Source: Allomuricauda sp.
Lineage (GTDB): Bacteria; Bacteroidota; Bacteroidia; Flavobacteriales; Flavobacteriaceae
Assembly: GCA_003712125.1 (NCBI GenBank)
Contig: RHLF01000001.1
Location: 124,001 to 188,000, forward strand
Reading direction: 5' to 3'
Length of the DNA stretch: 64,000 bases
A program made the position numbers and the translations under genes. Of the stretch, positions 40,198 to 47,661 are shown piece after piece. The notes beneath the pieces are model-generated. The model saw only the letters and a program-made list of their open reading frames with translations, searched no databases and had not been told where the DNA came from. How positions within the stretch are numbered: position 1 is the first letter of the stretch; each line of letters begins with the position of its first letter.

Positions 40198-41143
40198 ACT
40201 GCTGATAAAAATATTTTGCTGCTACGAGATCTTCCAGGGCATGCCCCACAGACTTAAATACTGTAATTTCACTTTCGGACCTTCTTCCCTTTTTCTTGTT
40301 CGAACACAAATCAAATAAATCGGCGCGAAGGTCTTCGGCTTTGATTACGCCTTGATTTAAAGGAATCACAATGTCCCCACTTTCTTTCAAACCACTTTTA
40401 TGACTATCCAAAAAAATTGAAGCTTTTTGCATAACTGCATCATCAGCCTCGCGCATGTCGGGTTTGTAAGCGCCAACCAAATCGATATGTTGACCAGGGC
40501 TAAGGTGCTTGCCCAGTACCAAAGGTGTTTTTGACAGGGTAGCACAGGAAACAATATCAACTTTCGATAGTACGGCCTCTATAGTTGTAATGGTATTGAC
40601 TTCAATTCTTTTGCTCCTCACTTTTTCGGCAACAACTCGGGCCTTGGCTTTGTCCCTGCCCCATATATAGACCTGTTCGATGGGTCGCACTGCGCAATGG
40701 GCTTGAATCAAATTCGAGGAAAGGGCACCGGTACCTATCATTAATAGTGAGTTGGCTTCGGGTCGAGATAAAAAAGAAGAAGCGAGGGCCGATGTGGCCG
40801 CAGTGCGCTTTGCCGTGAGACTCTTGGCTTCGATTATGGCTTTGAGCGCACCCGTTGTCGCATCCAGGTAGAGGTAGCTCCCTTGAATGGAAGGAAGGTC
40901 AAAGGCTCCATTTGCTGGACTAACCGTTACCACTTTCACCCCGGCATCAGCACTCGGATTCCATGCGGGCATCAATAGAAGTGTAGAATCTTGTTTCACC
41001 TCGGGATTTGGAAAATGATGATGATGACGTTCTGGGACAATCGTTGAATTCTCGGCAAAGGACATTTTAAGTACTTCAATCAAGGTATTGAACGACGTAT
41101 GATGTTCAACAAAACTTGAATCTATCAGTACAGGCTGTTTCAT
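40175..41143 (-). CDS. Ornithine cyclodeaminase/mu-crystallin family protein, probable delta1-pyrroline-2-carboxylate reductase
   Basis: A 322-residue NAD(P)-dependent enzyme of the OCD/mu-crystallin family. The Rossmann region is visible as SLLMIGTGALSSNLIQAH, with VYIWGRDKAKARVVAEKV after it and the VDLVGAYKPDMREADDAVM segment. The N-terminal MLMPAWNP-like LLLMPAWNPSADAGVKVVTV, and the TGALKAIIEAKSLTAKRTAATSAL block, fit the family. True ornithine cyclodeaminase is unlikely here. Overlap with trans-3-hydroxyproline dehydratase points to reduction of pyrroline-2-carboxylate to L-proline, an inference from context. Confidence 0.85.
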   Translation of the reverse strand: MKQPVLIDSSFVEHHTSFNTLIEVLKMSFAENSTIVPERHHHHFPNPEVKQDSTLLLMPAWNPSADAGVKVVTVSPANGAFDLPSIQGSYLYLDATTGALKAIIEAKSLTAKRTAATSALASSFLSRPEANSLLMIGTGALSSNLIQAHCAVRPIEQVYIWGRDKAKARVVAEKVRSKRIEVNTITTIEAVLSKVDIVSCATLSKTPLVLGKHLSPGQHIDLVGAYKPDMREADDAVMQKASIFLDSHKSGLKESGDIVIPLNQGVIKAEDLRADLFDLCSNKKKGRRSESEITVFKSVGHALEDLVAAKYFYQQYVDKANL

Positions 41144-41211
41144 AAATAGGAAAGATACAAATCAACTTAAAATATTGATACTCAAAAATTCATGAAATCA
41201 CTTAAGAAATT

Positions 41212-42387
41212 TTAGTCCTTCTGCATTGTGGTGTTATCAACCGCTTCAAAAATTGCATCTATGATTTCAGGAAACTCCCAGTTGATGGCATTTCTATCTT
41301 GTAATCCGAAGTTTCCTCCATCATCCCAAACAACCGGAATTAATCCTCGTTTTAAAGCGGCTTCAACATAGTAGGAGGTATATTCAATACGCTCTGATAA
41401 ATTGTTTTTATTTCGAGTACCCCATTCCCCTAGCACAACTGAGCGCCCTTCCTGCACCACCCATTTCTGATATATTCGATCCATTTCCCCATCTAATGCC
41501 AACTTTTCTTGTGCACTTCCCCAGGTATCAGGCCCGTTTTCATCTCCTGCAAAGGACCACGGAAAATAAGTATGTAGTGAAACAATCACATTGGGGTCAT
41601 TATTCGGAATTACCAAATCATTCATGGGCCCTTCCAGCGTACTTGCCGCATAGGTAGCTATCATAAGAAACCTTGATGTGTTTTCACCGCCAGACATTCT
41701 GATTGCATCAACACCTACTTTATGATACTCATTTAATAGGAGTCTGCTTGCATTATCTCCGCCTGACCATTCCAAGCTGGTTCCTTTCAATCTTGGTTCG
41801 TTCAAAACATCAAAAACCAACTGCTGATCATAGTCCTTAAAATGTATCGCAACTTGACGCCATAAACTAGCCAAGCGTTCCTTTACATAGTCAGATTCTT
41901 CGGCCACTAATTGGATCCAATCGTCATCATGATGAACATCAATGATAACATACATCTTATTTGCAATGCCAAAATCAACAACCTCCTGAACCTGTCTCAA
42001 GAAATCTGATTCGATTGTGAATGGGGCCTGATCATTTTGGTGAAACCCCCAAGTCACGGGTATTCTAAGCGTCTTAAAACCCGATGCAGCAACCAAATCA
42101 ATCATTTCTTTGGTTGGCAACGGATTACCCCAAAATGTTTTGTCCCTAGACTCTACATCAAAACTGTTTCCCAAGTTCCATCCTACTCCCATTTGAGAGA
42201 TAAATTCGGCAACAGAAAGATCGCTACCTTCATTATTTTCAGATGAATTTTCAGCTTGTTCAGTGGCCTCGTTATCTTGTTTGGACTCGCGATCTTCAGT
42301 GACATCACTCGAACTACATCCAATAAAAAGAATTAAAGTGAAAACTATGGTATGAACATACTGATACCCACTAATTCGATTGATCAT
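41212..42387 (-). CDS. Glycoside hydrolase family 5 lipoprotein (endoglucanase-like)
   Basis: A 391-residue surface-type lipoprotein. The signal ends in the lipobox FIGC (Cys24), followed by a 35-residue acidic, glutamate- and asparagine-rich linker and then a GH5 TIM barrel. The active site is intact: acid/base Glu197 in DVLNEPR and nucleophile Glu321 in VVLGEWGT, with HH and HTYFPW further substrate-side residues. It should cleave beta-1,4-glucans or related polymers (cellulose, glucomannan, or beta-1,3-1,4-glucan). No carbohydrate-binding module, SusC/D pair or sugar operon is near, so it is a stand-alone enzyme rather than part of a visible polysaccharide utilisation locus. Confidence 0.92.
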   Translation of the reverse strand: MINRISGYQYVHTIVFTLILFIGCSSSDVTEDRESKQDNEATEQAENSSENNEGSDLSVAEFISQMGVGWNLGNSFDVESRDKTFWGNPLPTKEMIDLVAASGFKTLRIPVTWGFHQNDQAPFTIESDFLRQVQEVVDFGIANKMYVIIDVHHDDDWIQLVAEESDYVKERLASLWRQVAIHFKDYDQQLVFDVLNEPRLKGTSLEWSGGDNASRLLLNEYHKVGVDAIRMSGGENTSRFLMIATYAASTLEGPMNDLVIPNNDPNVIVSLHTYFPWSFAGDENGPDTWGSAQEKLALDGEMDRIYQKWVVQEGRSVVLGEWGTRNKNNLSERIEYTSYYVEAALKRGLIPVVWDDGGNFGLQDRNAINWEFPEIIDAIFEAVDNTTMQKD

Positions 42388-42425
42388 GTTACAGGTTTAC
42401 AATAAAATTACAACAAAAGGTACGA

Positions 42426-43916
42426 TTAGGTCCGTTTCCAGAAGAAGGGTGTCAACAATATAAGTACTGTAAACAATTCAAGCCTACCGCACAGCATAAA
42501 GAAACCACACCACCATTTACCAAAGTTGGGCAAGCTACTAAAGTTGACGACAGGGTTCAAATCACCCAGGGCCGGACCAACATTGCCTAGCGATGAGGCG
42601 GCCCCACCGATTGCAGATTCAAAATCCAATCCAAGAAATCCCAGACCAAGCGCGCAGATTATGAACAACAACATGTAAAGCACAAAAAAGGCAATGATAT
42701 TGTAAACGATATGTTCAGAAACACTTTTTTGGTTGTACCGGACGGGTATTATAGCACTGGCATGCAAGGTTCTTTTAAACTCCAAAATACCATTCTTAAT
42801 GATCAACATATGGCGAACCACCTTGATGCCTCCAGAGGTAGACCCTGAAGAACCGCCGAGAAACATCAACCCAAAGAAGAATACTGTCAAAAAGGGTGTC
42901 CAACTCGTAAAATCTGCTGTCACAAATCCTGTCGTAGTGACTATAGCCAGCACCTGAAACAAGCCATGACGGAAAGAGCTCTCTGCTGCACCCCACACCA
43001 TGGGATGGTATTCCGAAACCGTAACGTTCGCCTGAAAATACACCAGCAGTGAGGCAACAAGGGCAAAGACCCCAATAAAAATGGCGTACGTCCGAAACTC
43101 TTCATCCTTTAGAATACGCTGCACTTTTCCGGTCATCGCAAAATAACTCATCACGAAGTTGGTTCCCGCCAAGAACATGAATACCATGATGATATACTGT
43201 ATAATCGGTTGGTCATTCCAGTAGGCAACACTTAAGTTTTTTGTAGAAAATCCTCCAGTAGAAAGCGTGGACAGGGAGTGGTTAATGGCATCAAATAAAG
43301 ACATCCCTGCCAATTTCAAAAGAAGGGTTTCCAAAAGGGTATATCCTAAATAAATCAACCACAAACGTTTTGCCGTATCCGTAATTCTGGGATGCAGTTT
43401 ATCACCCCCGGGGCCAGGAGCCTCTGCCGCAAAAAGTTGCATACCACCGATACCCAGTAAGGGCAGAATGGCAATTGCCAAAACAATAATTCCCATACCC
43501 CCAATCCAATGGGTCAGACTTCGCCAAATAAGTATTCCTTCAGGCAACGATTCGATATCATTTAAAATAGAGGCTCCGGTTGTGGTATAGCCGGAAATAG
43601 TCTCGAAAAATGCATCGGTAAAAGAGGGTATCGAACCGGTAAACAAATACGGCAACACACCAGACATTGACATGACGATCCATCCGAAGGTCACAATGAT
43701 ATAACCTTCCTTTCTTTTGACCTCTTTTTTATGCTGTCGGGTATAGAACATGGCCATAATACCCGCGAAGAGCGTAACCAAACCCGCCAAGGTGATATCT
43801 AGCGTAGCACCATCCTTGTAAATACCACTCACCAACGCTGCCAAGAGCATAAATGAACCATTGAAGAGCATTAAGAGCCCCATGATATGAACAATGATCC
43901 TAAAGTTTAGTTGCAT
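42426..43916 (-). CDS. trkH: Trk/Ktr potassium uptake membrane subunit TrkH
   Basis: A 496-residue channel-like K+ transporter with eight to ten membrane helices in four MPM-type repeats. Selectivity-filter-like loops are visible: SGYTTTGASI, STGGFSTKNLS, TTTGFVTADF and LGNVGPALGDL, each with the central glycine. It works with the NAD(H)-gated TrkA ring encoded immediately upstream; the start codon overlaps the trkA stop by one base (TAATG). The length is normal for TrkH. Confidence 0.96.
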   Translation of the reverse strand: MQLNFRIIVHIMGLLMLFNGSFMLLAALVSGIYKDGATLDITLAGLVTLFAGIMAMFYTRQHKKEVKRKEGYIIVTFGWIVMSMSGVLPYLFTGSIPSFTDAFFETISGYTTTGASILNDIESLPEGILIWRSLTHWIGGMGIIVLAIAILPLLGIGGMQLFAAEAPGPGGDKLHPRITDTAKRLWLIYLGYTLLETLLLKLAGMSLFDAINHSLSTLSTGGFSTKNLSVAYWNDQPIIQYIIMVFMFLAGTNFVMSYFAMTGKVQRILKDEEFRTYAIFIGVFALVASLLVYFQANVTVSEYHPMVWGAAESSFRHGLFQVLAIVTTTGFVTADFTSWTPFLTVFFFGLMFLGGSSGSTSGGIKVVRHMLIIKNGILEFKRTLHASAIIPVRYNQKSVSEHIVYNIIAFFVLYMLLFIICALGLGFLGLDFESAIGGAASSLGNVGPALGDLNPVVNFSSLPNFGKWWCGFFMLCGRLELFTVLILLTPFFWKRT

Positions 43917-45265
43917 TAGAGGAAGAGCTTTTCGATTCTTGCTATGGCCTTCGGCATGCAGCAGACCACTACCCTATCACCCTCTTGAATCCGAAAATCT
44001 CCCAAGGCGATTATCCCCTCTCCATCACGTATCACACCTCCTATAATGGCATCGCGAGGAAAATCAAGTTCTTTGATAATCTCACCATTAACGATGGATG
44101 TGGCCTTAACTTCAAATTCAAGGATTTCCGCATTCAAATTGTTCAAACGGGTTAAGGCCAAAACCTCTCCCCTACGGATGTACCTAAAAATATTATTGGC
44201 AGCCAGCAGTTTCTTATTAATAAGTGTATCAATACCAATGGATTGTGATAATTGAAAATAATCCATGTTTTCGACCATGGCTATGGTCTTTTTGACCTTT
44301 TTCGATTTGGCGACCAAACATGACATGATGTTGGTCTCTGAATCTCCTGTAACCGCAATAAAAGCGTCCATTGAATCGAGGCTCTCCTCATCCAACAACT
44401 CCACATTTCTGCCATCCCCATTAATAACCAGGGCATTCGGAAGTTCGTCAACAATTTCAAAGGCCTTATCCTTATTTTTCTCTATCAACTTGACATTGAA
44501 CTTGCTGTTACAAAGGTCTCGCGCCGTTTTATAACCTACTTTGCTACCCCCCAAAATCATAACATTTTTTATTTCCTTCTTCTTCATGCCGGTAAGCTTG
44601 TAGAGGTTTTCGACCCCTTCAGAAGTAGTTATAAAATATACCTGATCACCCTCCTTAAAAACAGTGTCTCCCCTGGGGATTAAGGTGTATTGGGTACCCA
44701 TGCGCTGCAGGGCTATGGGCATAAAATGTAACTCAGGGAATATACTGGCGGCTTCTTTGACCATTTTCCCAACAAATGGGGCAGTTTTGGGTAAGAACAC
44801 ACCGACCATGATCAGAAGTCCATCTTCAAACTCGTAAGTGTCATTGAAGGCCGATTGATTCAACAACAATTGTATTTCAGTGGCAGCCAATTCCTCTGGA
44901 GAGATAAGCTCGTCGATACCAAGTTCTTCAAAACGAATAAGCTCTTTATGATCTACAAACTCGGTATTTGAAATCCGCGCTATGGTTCGCTTACTGCCCA
45001 ATTGTTTGGCCAACAAACAAAAAGTAAGGTTAATACTTTCTGATGAGGTAACACCGATCACCATATCCGATTTATCAACCTTCGCTTCCTTCAGTACCGA
45101 AACTGAGGTGGCATCACCCTTGAGCACCTTAATATCAAGATGGTTGTCGGCATAGGCCAAACTTTCCTTATCCGTATCTATTAAGGTTATGTCTTGTGCC
45201 TCATAGGACAATAATTTTGCCAAATGAAAGCCCACTTCACCAGCACCTGCTATAACTATTTTCAT
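43916..45265 (-). CDS. trkA: Trk system potassium transporter regulatory subunit TrkA
   Basis: A 449-residue cytosolic regulator with two tandem RCK (RCK_N plus RCK_C) modules, each beginning with a nucleotide-binding Rossmann motif: IAGAGEVGFHLAKLLS at the N-terminus and ILGGSKVGYKTARDL near residue 234. It gates TrkH in response to ATP/NAD(H). The two-module form (about 450 residues) is the classic TrkA rather than the single-module KtrA. It forms a two-gene unit with trkH, and a -7 box lies 124 nt upstream of the ATG. Confidence 0.96.
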   Translation of the reverse strand: MKIVIAGAGEVGFHLAKLLSYEAQDITLIDTDKESLAYADNHLDIKVLKGDATSVSVLKEAKVDKSDMVIGVTSSESINLTFCLLAKQLGSKRTIARISNTEFVDHKELIRFEELGIDELISPEELAATEIQLLLNQSAFNDTYEFEDGLLIMVGVFLPKTAPFVGKMVKEAASIFPELHFMPIALQRMGTQYTLIPRGDTVFKEGDQVYFITTSEGVENLYKLTGMKKKEIKNVMILGGSKVGYKTARDLCNSKFNVKLIEKNKDKAFEIVDELPNALVINGDGRNVELLDEESLDSMDAFIAVTGDSETNIMSCLVAKSKKVKKTIAMVENMDYFQLSQSIGIDTLINKKLLAANNIFRYIRRGEVLALTRLNNLNAEILEFEVKATSIVNGEIIKELDFPRDAIIGGVIRDGEGIIALGDFRIQEGDRVVVCCMPKAIARIEKLFL

Positions 45266-45388
45266 TTTTTAAATTGAGGAAAAAACATTTCCAATATTGG
45301 AAAACGACCAATGCCCAGAAGAAAATTTACTATTCATGATGATACCGTAAAGTGTATCTATTCAACAGTAGTGTATCGTATTATGGGG

Positions 45389-45396
45389 CAAAACTA
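45389..45396 (-). promoter_or_regulatory. Putative -7 box TAGTTTTG of trkAH
   Basis: On the minus strand an exact TAnnTTTG match. It would give a leader of about 120 nt for trkA. The 201-bp divergent gap with menG also holds the plus-strand box at 45443-45450; no riboswitch-like structure was recognised. Confidence 0.4.
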
Positions 45397-45442
45397 CAAT
45401 AATTATTTCGTTTAAAAGGTCATTCCCCAAAACACCAAGCCG

Positions 45443-45450
45443 TATCTTTG
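45443..45450 (+). promoter_or_regulatory. -7 promoter box TATCTTTG of menG/ubiE
   Basis: An exact consensus match, 16 nt before the ATG at 45467. Confidence 0.6.
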
Positions 45451-45466
45451 CCATCTAATTTTTTTT

Positions 45467-46195
45467 ATGGGGACCAAAATAAAGCCATATCAAAACTCCG
45501 ATCAAGGAAAAAAAGAACAAGTCACCCAAATGTTCGATACTATTTCGGAAAACTATGATAACCTGAATAGGGTCATCTCTTTTGGAATAGACAAAAAATG
45601 GAGAAAACGAGTGGTGCAACTTGTGGCTGAAAAAACCCCTCGTACCATACTTGATGTGGCAACCGGTACTGGTGACCTTGCCATTTCGATGGCCCAGACA
45701 GGAGCAGCACAGGTAATTGGTTTAGACCTATCACCAGGCATGCTGGAAGTCGGGAAAGATAAAGTCAAGGCAAAAAAATTGGATGGAATTGTTGATATGG
45801 TCATTGGAGATAGCGAAAATCTTCCTTTTGACGATAATTCTTTTGATGCTATAACCGTGGCGTTCGGGGTACGAAACTTTGAAAATCTCCAAAAAGGGCT
45901 TCAAGAAATTTATCGTGTGCTCAACCCAAACGGAATCTTTGTTGTTTTAGAAACCTCGGTTCCCACGAAATTTCCATTCAAACAAGGGTACCATTTGTAT
46001 TGCAATTTTTTACTTCCAATTATTGGAAAACTGTTTTCTAGAGATAAGTCGGCCTATGGTTATCTAAGTAAATCGGCCTCCGTTTTCCCACATGGAACAG
46101 ATTTCAACAATATTTTGGCCAAATCGGGGTTTATAGGTATTGAGAACATGCCCCAAACATTTGGGGCAGCATCGATATACGTTGCCACAAAATAA
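45467..46195 (+). CDS. ubiE: Demethylmenaquinone methyltransferase (UbiE/MenG family)
   Basis: A 242-residue SAM-dependent C-methyltransferase that finishes menaquinone synthesis. Motifs include ISENYDNLNRVISFGIDKKWRKRVV, the SAM site TILDVATGTGDLAISMA, LDLSPGMLEVGKDKV, the ENLPFDDNSFDAITVAFGVRNFENL block and a C-terminal YGYLSKSASVFPHG. In Bacteroidota, which lack ubiquinone, the substrate is demethylmenaquinone. Menaquinone is the electron acceptor of the Nqr complex encoded at 23-30 kb. A PorT-like gene begins 4 bp downstream. Confidence 0.96.
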   Translation: MGTKIKPYQNSDQGKKEQVTQMFDTISENYDNLNRVISFGIDKKWRKRVVQLVAEKTPRTILDVATGTGDLAISMAQTGAAQVIGLDLSPGMLEVGKDKVKAKKLDGIVDMVIGDSENLPFDDNSFDAITVAFGVRNFENLQKGLQEIYRVLNPNGIFVVLETSVPTKFPFKQGYHLYCNFLLPIIGKLFSRDKSAYGYLSKSASVFPHGTDFNNILAKSGFIGIENMPQTFGAASIYVATK

Positions 46196-46199
46196 TTTG

Positions 46200-46913
46200 A
46201 TGAAAAAAATTGCCATTTTCCTAGGCCTTGTTTTCATGGCCAATCAAAGCATTTTTGCGCAATTTAAAAAGGACCCCATTCTCAATATTCAGAATGAGGA
46301 CAAGAAGTTTTTAAATTGGGGCTATTATCTTGGTTTTAACCAATATGACTTTCAATTTGAGTATGAAAACGACACGGCCACGCAAAATGAATTGACTGAT
46401 ATCTTGGTCGATACCAGCTTTGGTTTCAATGTGGGTCTTATTGGTGAAATGCGTGTTAATGAATTTGTAGACATTCGTTTCGAACCTGGCCTATTGTATT
46501 CCCAAAGAATTTTGGGATTTCCAGGATTCGATGCTGAAAATGATGCCATTCGTGAGGTTCGATCAACCTATATTCGGTTCCCCTTACTTGTAAAATTGAG
46601 TGCCCGCAGGTTCGGTAACTGGAAACCTTTTGTGATAGGTGGCGGTTATGCTTCAATGAACCTGGGCAGCAATGAGGATAGCTTGGAAGATAATTCGAGC
46701 GGGGAATTTCGCATGAAAAAGAATGTCTATGGGTATGAACTCGGATTTGGCATCGATTTTTACACAGAATACTTCAAGTTCACCCCTTCGATTCGAGGTG
46801 TATTTGCCCTTACCGACGAATTGGTTCGCGATAACGACCCCAATAGTCCTTGGACCGGTAATATTGCTGGTATGAGAACCCGGGGCGTTTTTATCAACTT
46901 TACTTTTGAATAA
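46200..46913 (+). CDS. porT: PorT-family outer-membrane protein (type IX secretion system component)
   Basis: A 237-residue exported beta-barrel protein: signal peptide (IAIFLGLVFMANQSIFAQ), then the segment FLNWGYYLGFNQYDFQFEYE and amphipathic strands (FGFNVGLIGEMRVNEFVDIRFEPGLLYS) up to the C-terminal FINFTFE. This agrees with the PorT/SprT family, one of the core T9SS proteins. Its position directly after ubiE is as I recall it in Flavobacteriaceae. The ATG at 46200 was chosen for the signal peptide. Other small porin-like barrels look similar, so the T9SS label is likely rather than certain. It overlaps the convergent TrmH-type gene by 14 bp. Confidence 0.78.
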   Translation: MKKIAIFLGLVFMANQSIFAQFKKDPILNIQNEDKKFLNWGYYLGFNQYDFQFEYENDTATQNELTDILVDTSFGFNVGLIGEMRVNEFVDIRFEPGLLYSQRILGFPGFDAENDAIREVRSTYIRFPLLVKLSARRFGNWKPFVIGGGYASMNLGSNEDSLEDNSSGEFRMKKNVYGYELGFGIDFYTEYFKFTPSIRGVFALTDELVRDNDPNSPWTGNIAGMRTRGVFINFTFE

Positions 46914-47637
46914 AACTGCTTCGACGAATTTCATTCAACAAAATAGCGGTTGCAGTGGCCACATTTAAACTTTCGGCCGATGGTTCGCCGAATTGTGGAA
47001 TGGCAATTTTCTTTGTTATTCTTGAACCAATGGTATCCGAAATACCCCTTGCCTCATTGCCCATAACCAGAATGCCCCTTTCGGGTAATTCGGTCCGATA
47101 GACCTCATCACCAGCCATATACGCCCCTAATACCGGTAATGTAGTCATCTTTAAAAAGGAATCAAGATCGGTATACACGACATTTACCCGGGCAATCGAA
47201 CCCATGGTAGCCTGAAGTACTTTGGGGTTGTAACAATCAACGGTATCTGAGGAACAGACCAGCTGTTTGACACCAAACCAATCACACAAGCGTATGATGG
47301 TCCCCAAATTTCCAGGATCTCGAACCGCATCAAGGGCAAGGACCCAATCTTTCTGATCAATGGGTTTGCTTTTGGGAATTTCAAATACAGCCAAAACAGC
47401 ATTACTTGAATGCATATTGGACATTTTTTTTAAGTCATTCGGAGCAATAATTTCAGCATTGGAGGCCAATTTTTCAGCCAAATCCTGGGAAGTGACAAAA
47501 AGCATATGGGCATTAAAACCTGCATCCAAAAGCTCTTTAACCAATTTGATTCCCTCGGCCACAAAAAGGCCATATTCATTTCGGTACTTTTTTTGCACTA
47601 GGTTTTTGACGACCTTGATTTGTTTTTTAGTAACCAT
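46900..47637 (-). CDS. TrmH/SpoU-family RNA 2'-O-methyltransferase
   Basis: A 245-residue SPOUT-class methyltransferase. The N-terminal substrate-binding domain (KKQIKVVKNLVQKKYRNEYGLFVAEGIKLVKELL) is followed by the SpoU fold with ALDAVRDPGNLGTIIRLCDWFG, the knot motif ILVMGNEARGIS and the terminal IPQFGEPSAESLNVATATAILLNEI. It probably methylates a ribose in rRNA or tRNA; the site cannot be predicted. The ATG lies only 24 bp from the divergent BamA-like start. Confidence 0.93.
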   Translation of the reverse strand: MVTKKQIKVVKNLVQKKYRNEYGLFVAEGIKLVKELLDAGFNAHMLFVTSQDLAEKLASNAEIIAPNDLKKMSNMHSSNAVLAVFEIPKSKPIDQKDWVLALDAVRDPGNLGTIIRLCDWFGVKQLVCSSDTVDCYNPKVLQATMGSIARVNVVYTDLDSFLKMTTLPVLGAYMAGDEVYRTELPERGILVMGNEARGISDTIGSRITKKIAIPQFGEPSAESLNVATATAILLNEIRRSSFIQK

Positions 47638-47647
47638 GCAAATAGTT

Positions 47648-47655
47648 TATTTTTG
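47648..47655 (+). promoter_or_regulatory. -7 promoter box TATTTTTG of the BamA/TamA-like gene
   Basis: An exact TAnnTTTG match. The first ATG (47662) comes six bases later, so the mRNA would be almost leaderless from there, or have a leader of about 15 nt from the ATG at 47674. Confidence 0.5.
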
Positions 47656-47661
47656 AGCTCA

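Noticed and set aside
42426-45265. Riboswitch or c-di-AMP element before trkA
   Set aside because: The 201-bp divergent gap shows two promoter boxes but no conserved ydaO-type structure that I could identify.
46151-46166. Perfect palindrome CCCCAAACATTTGGGG at the end of ubiE as a terminator
   Set aside because: It lies inside the coding region, has no T-run, and porT starts 34 bp later in what looks like the same transcript.
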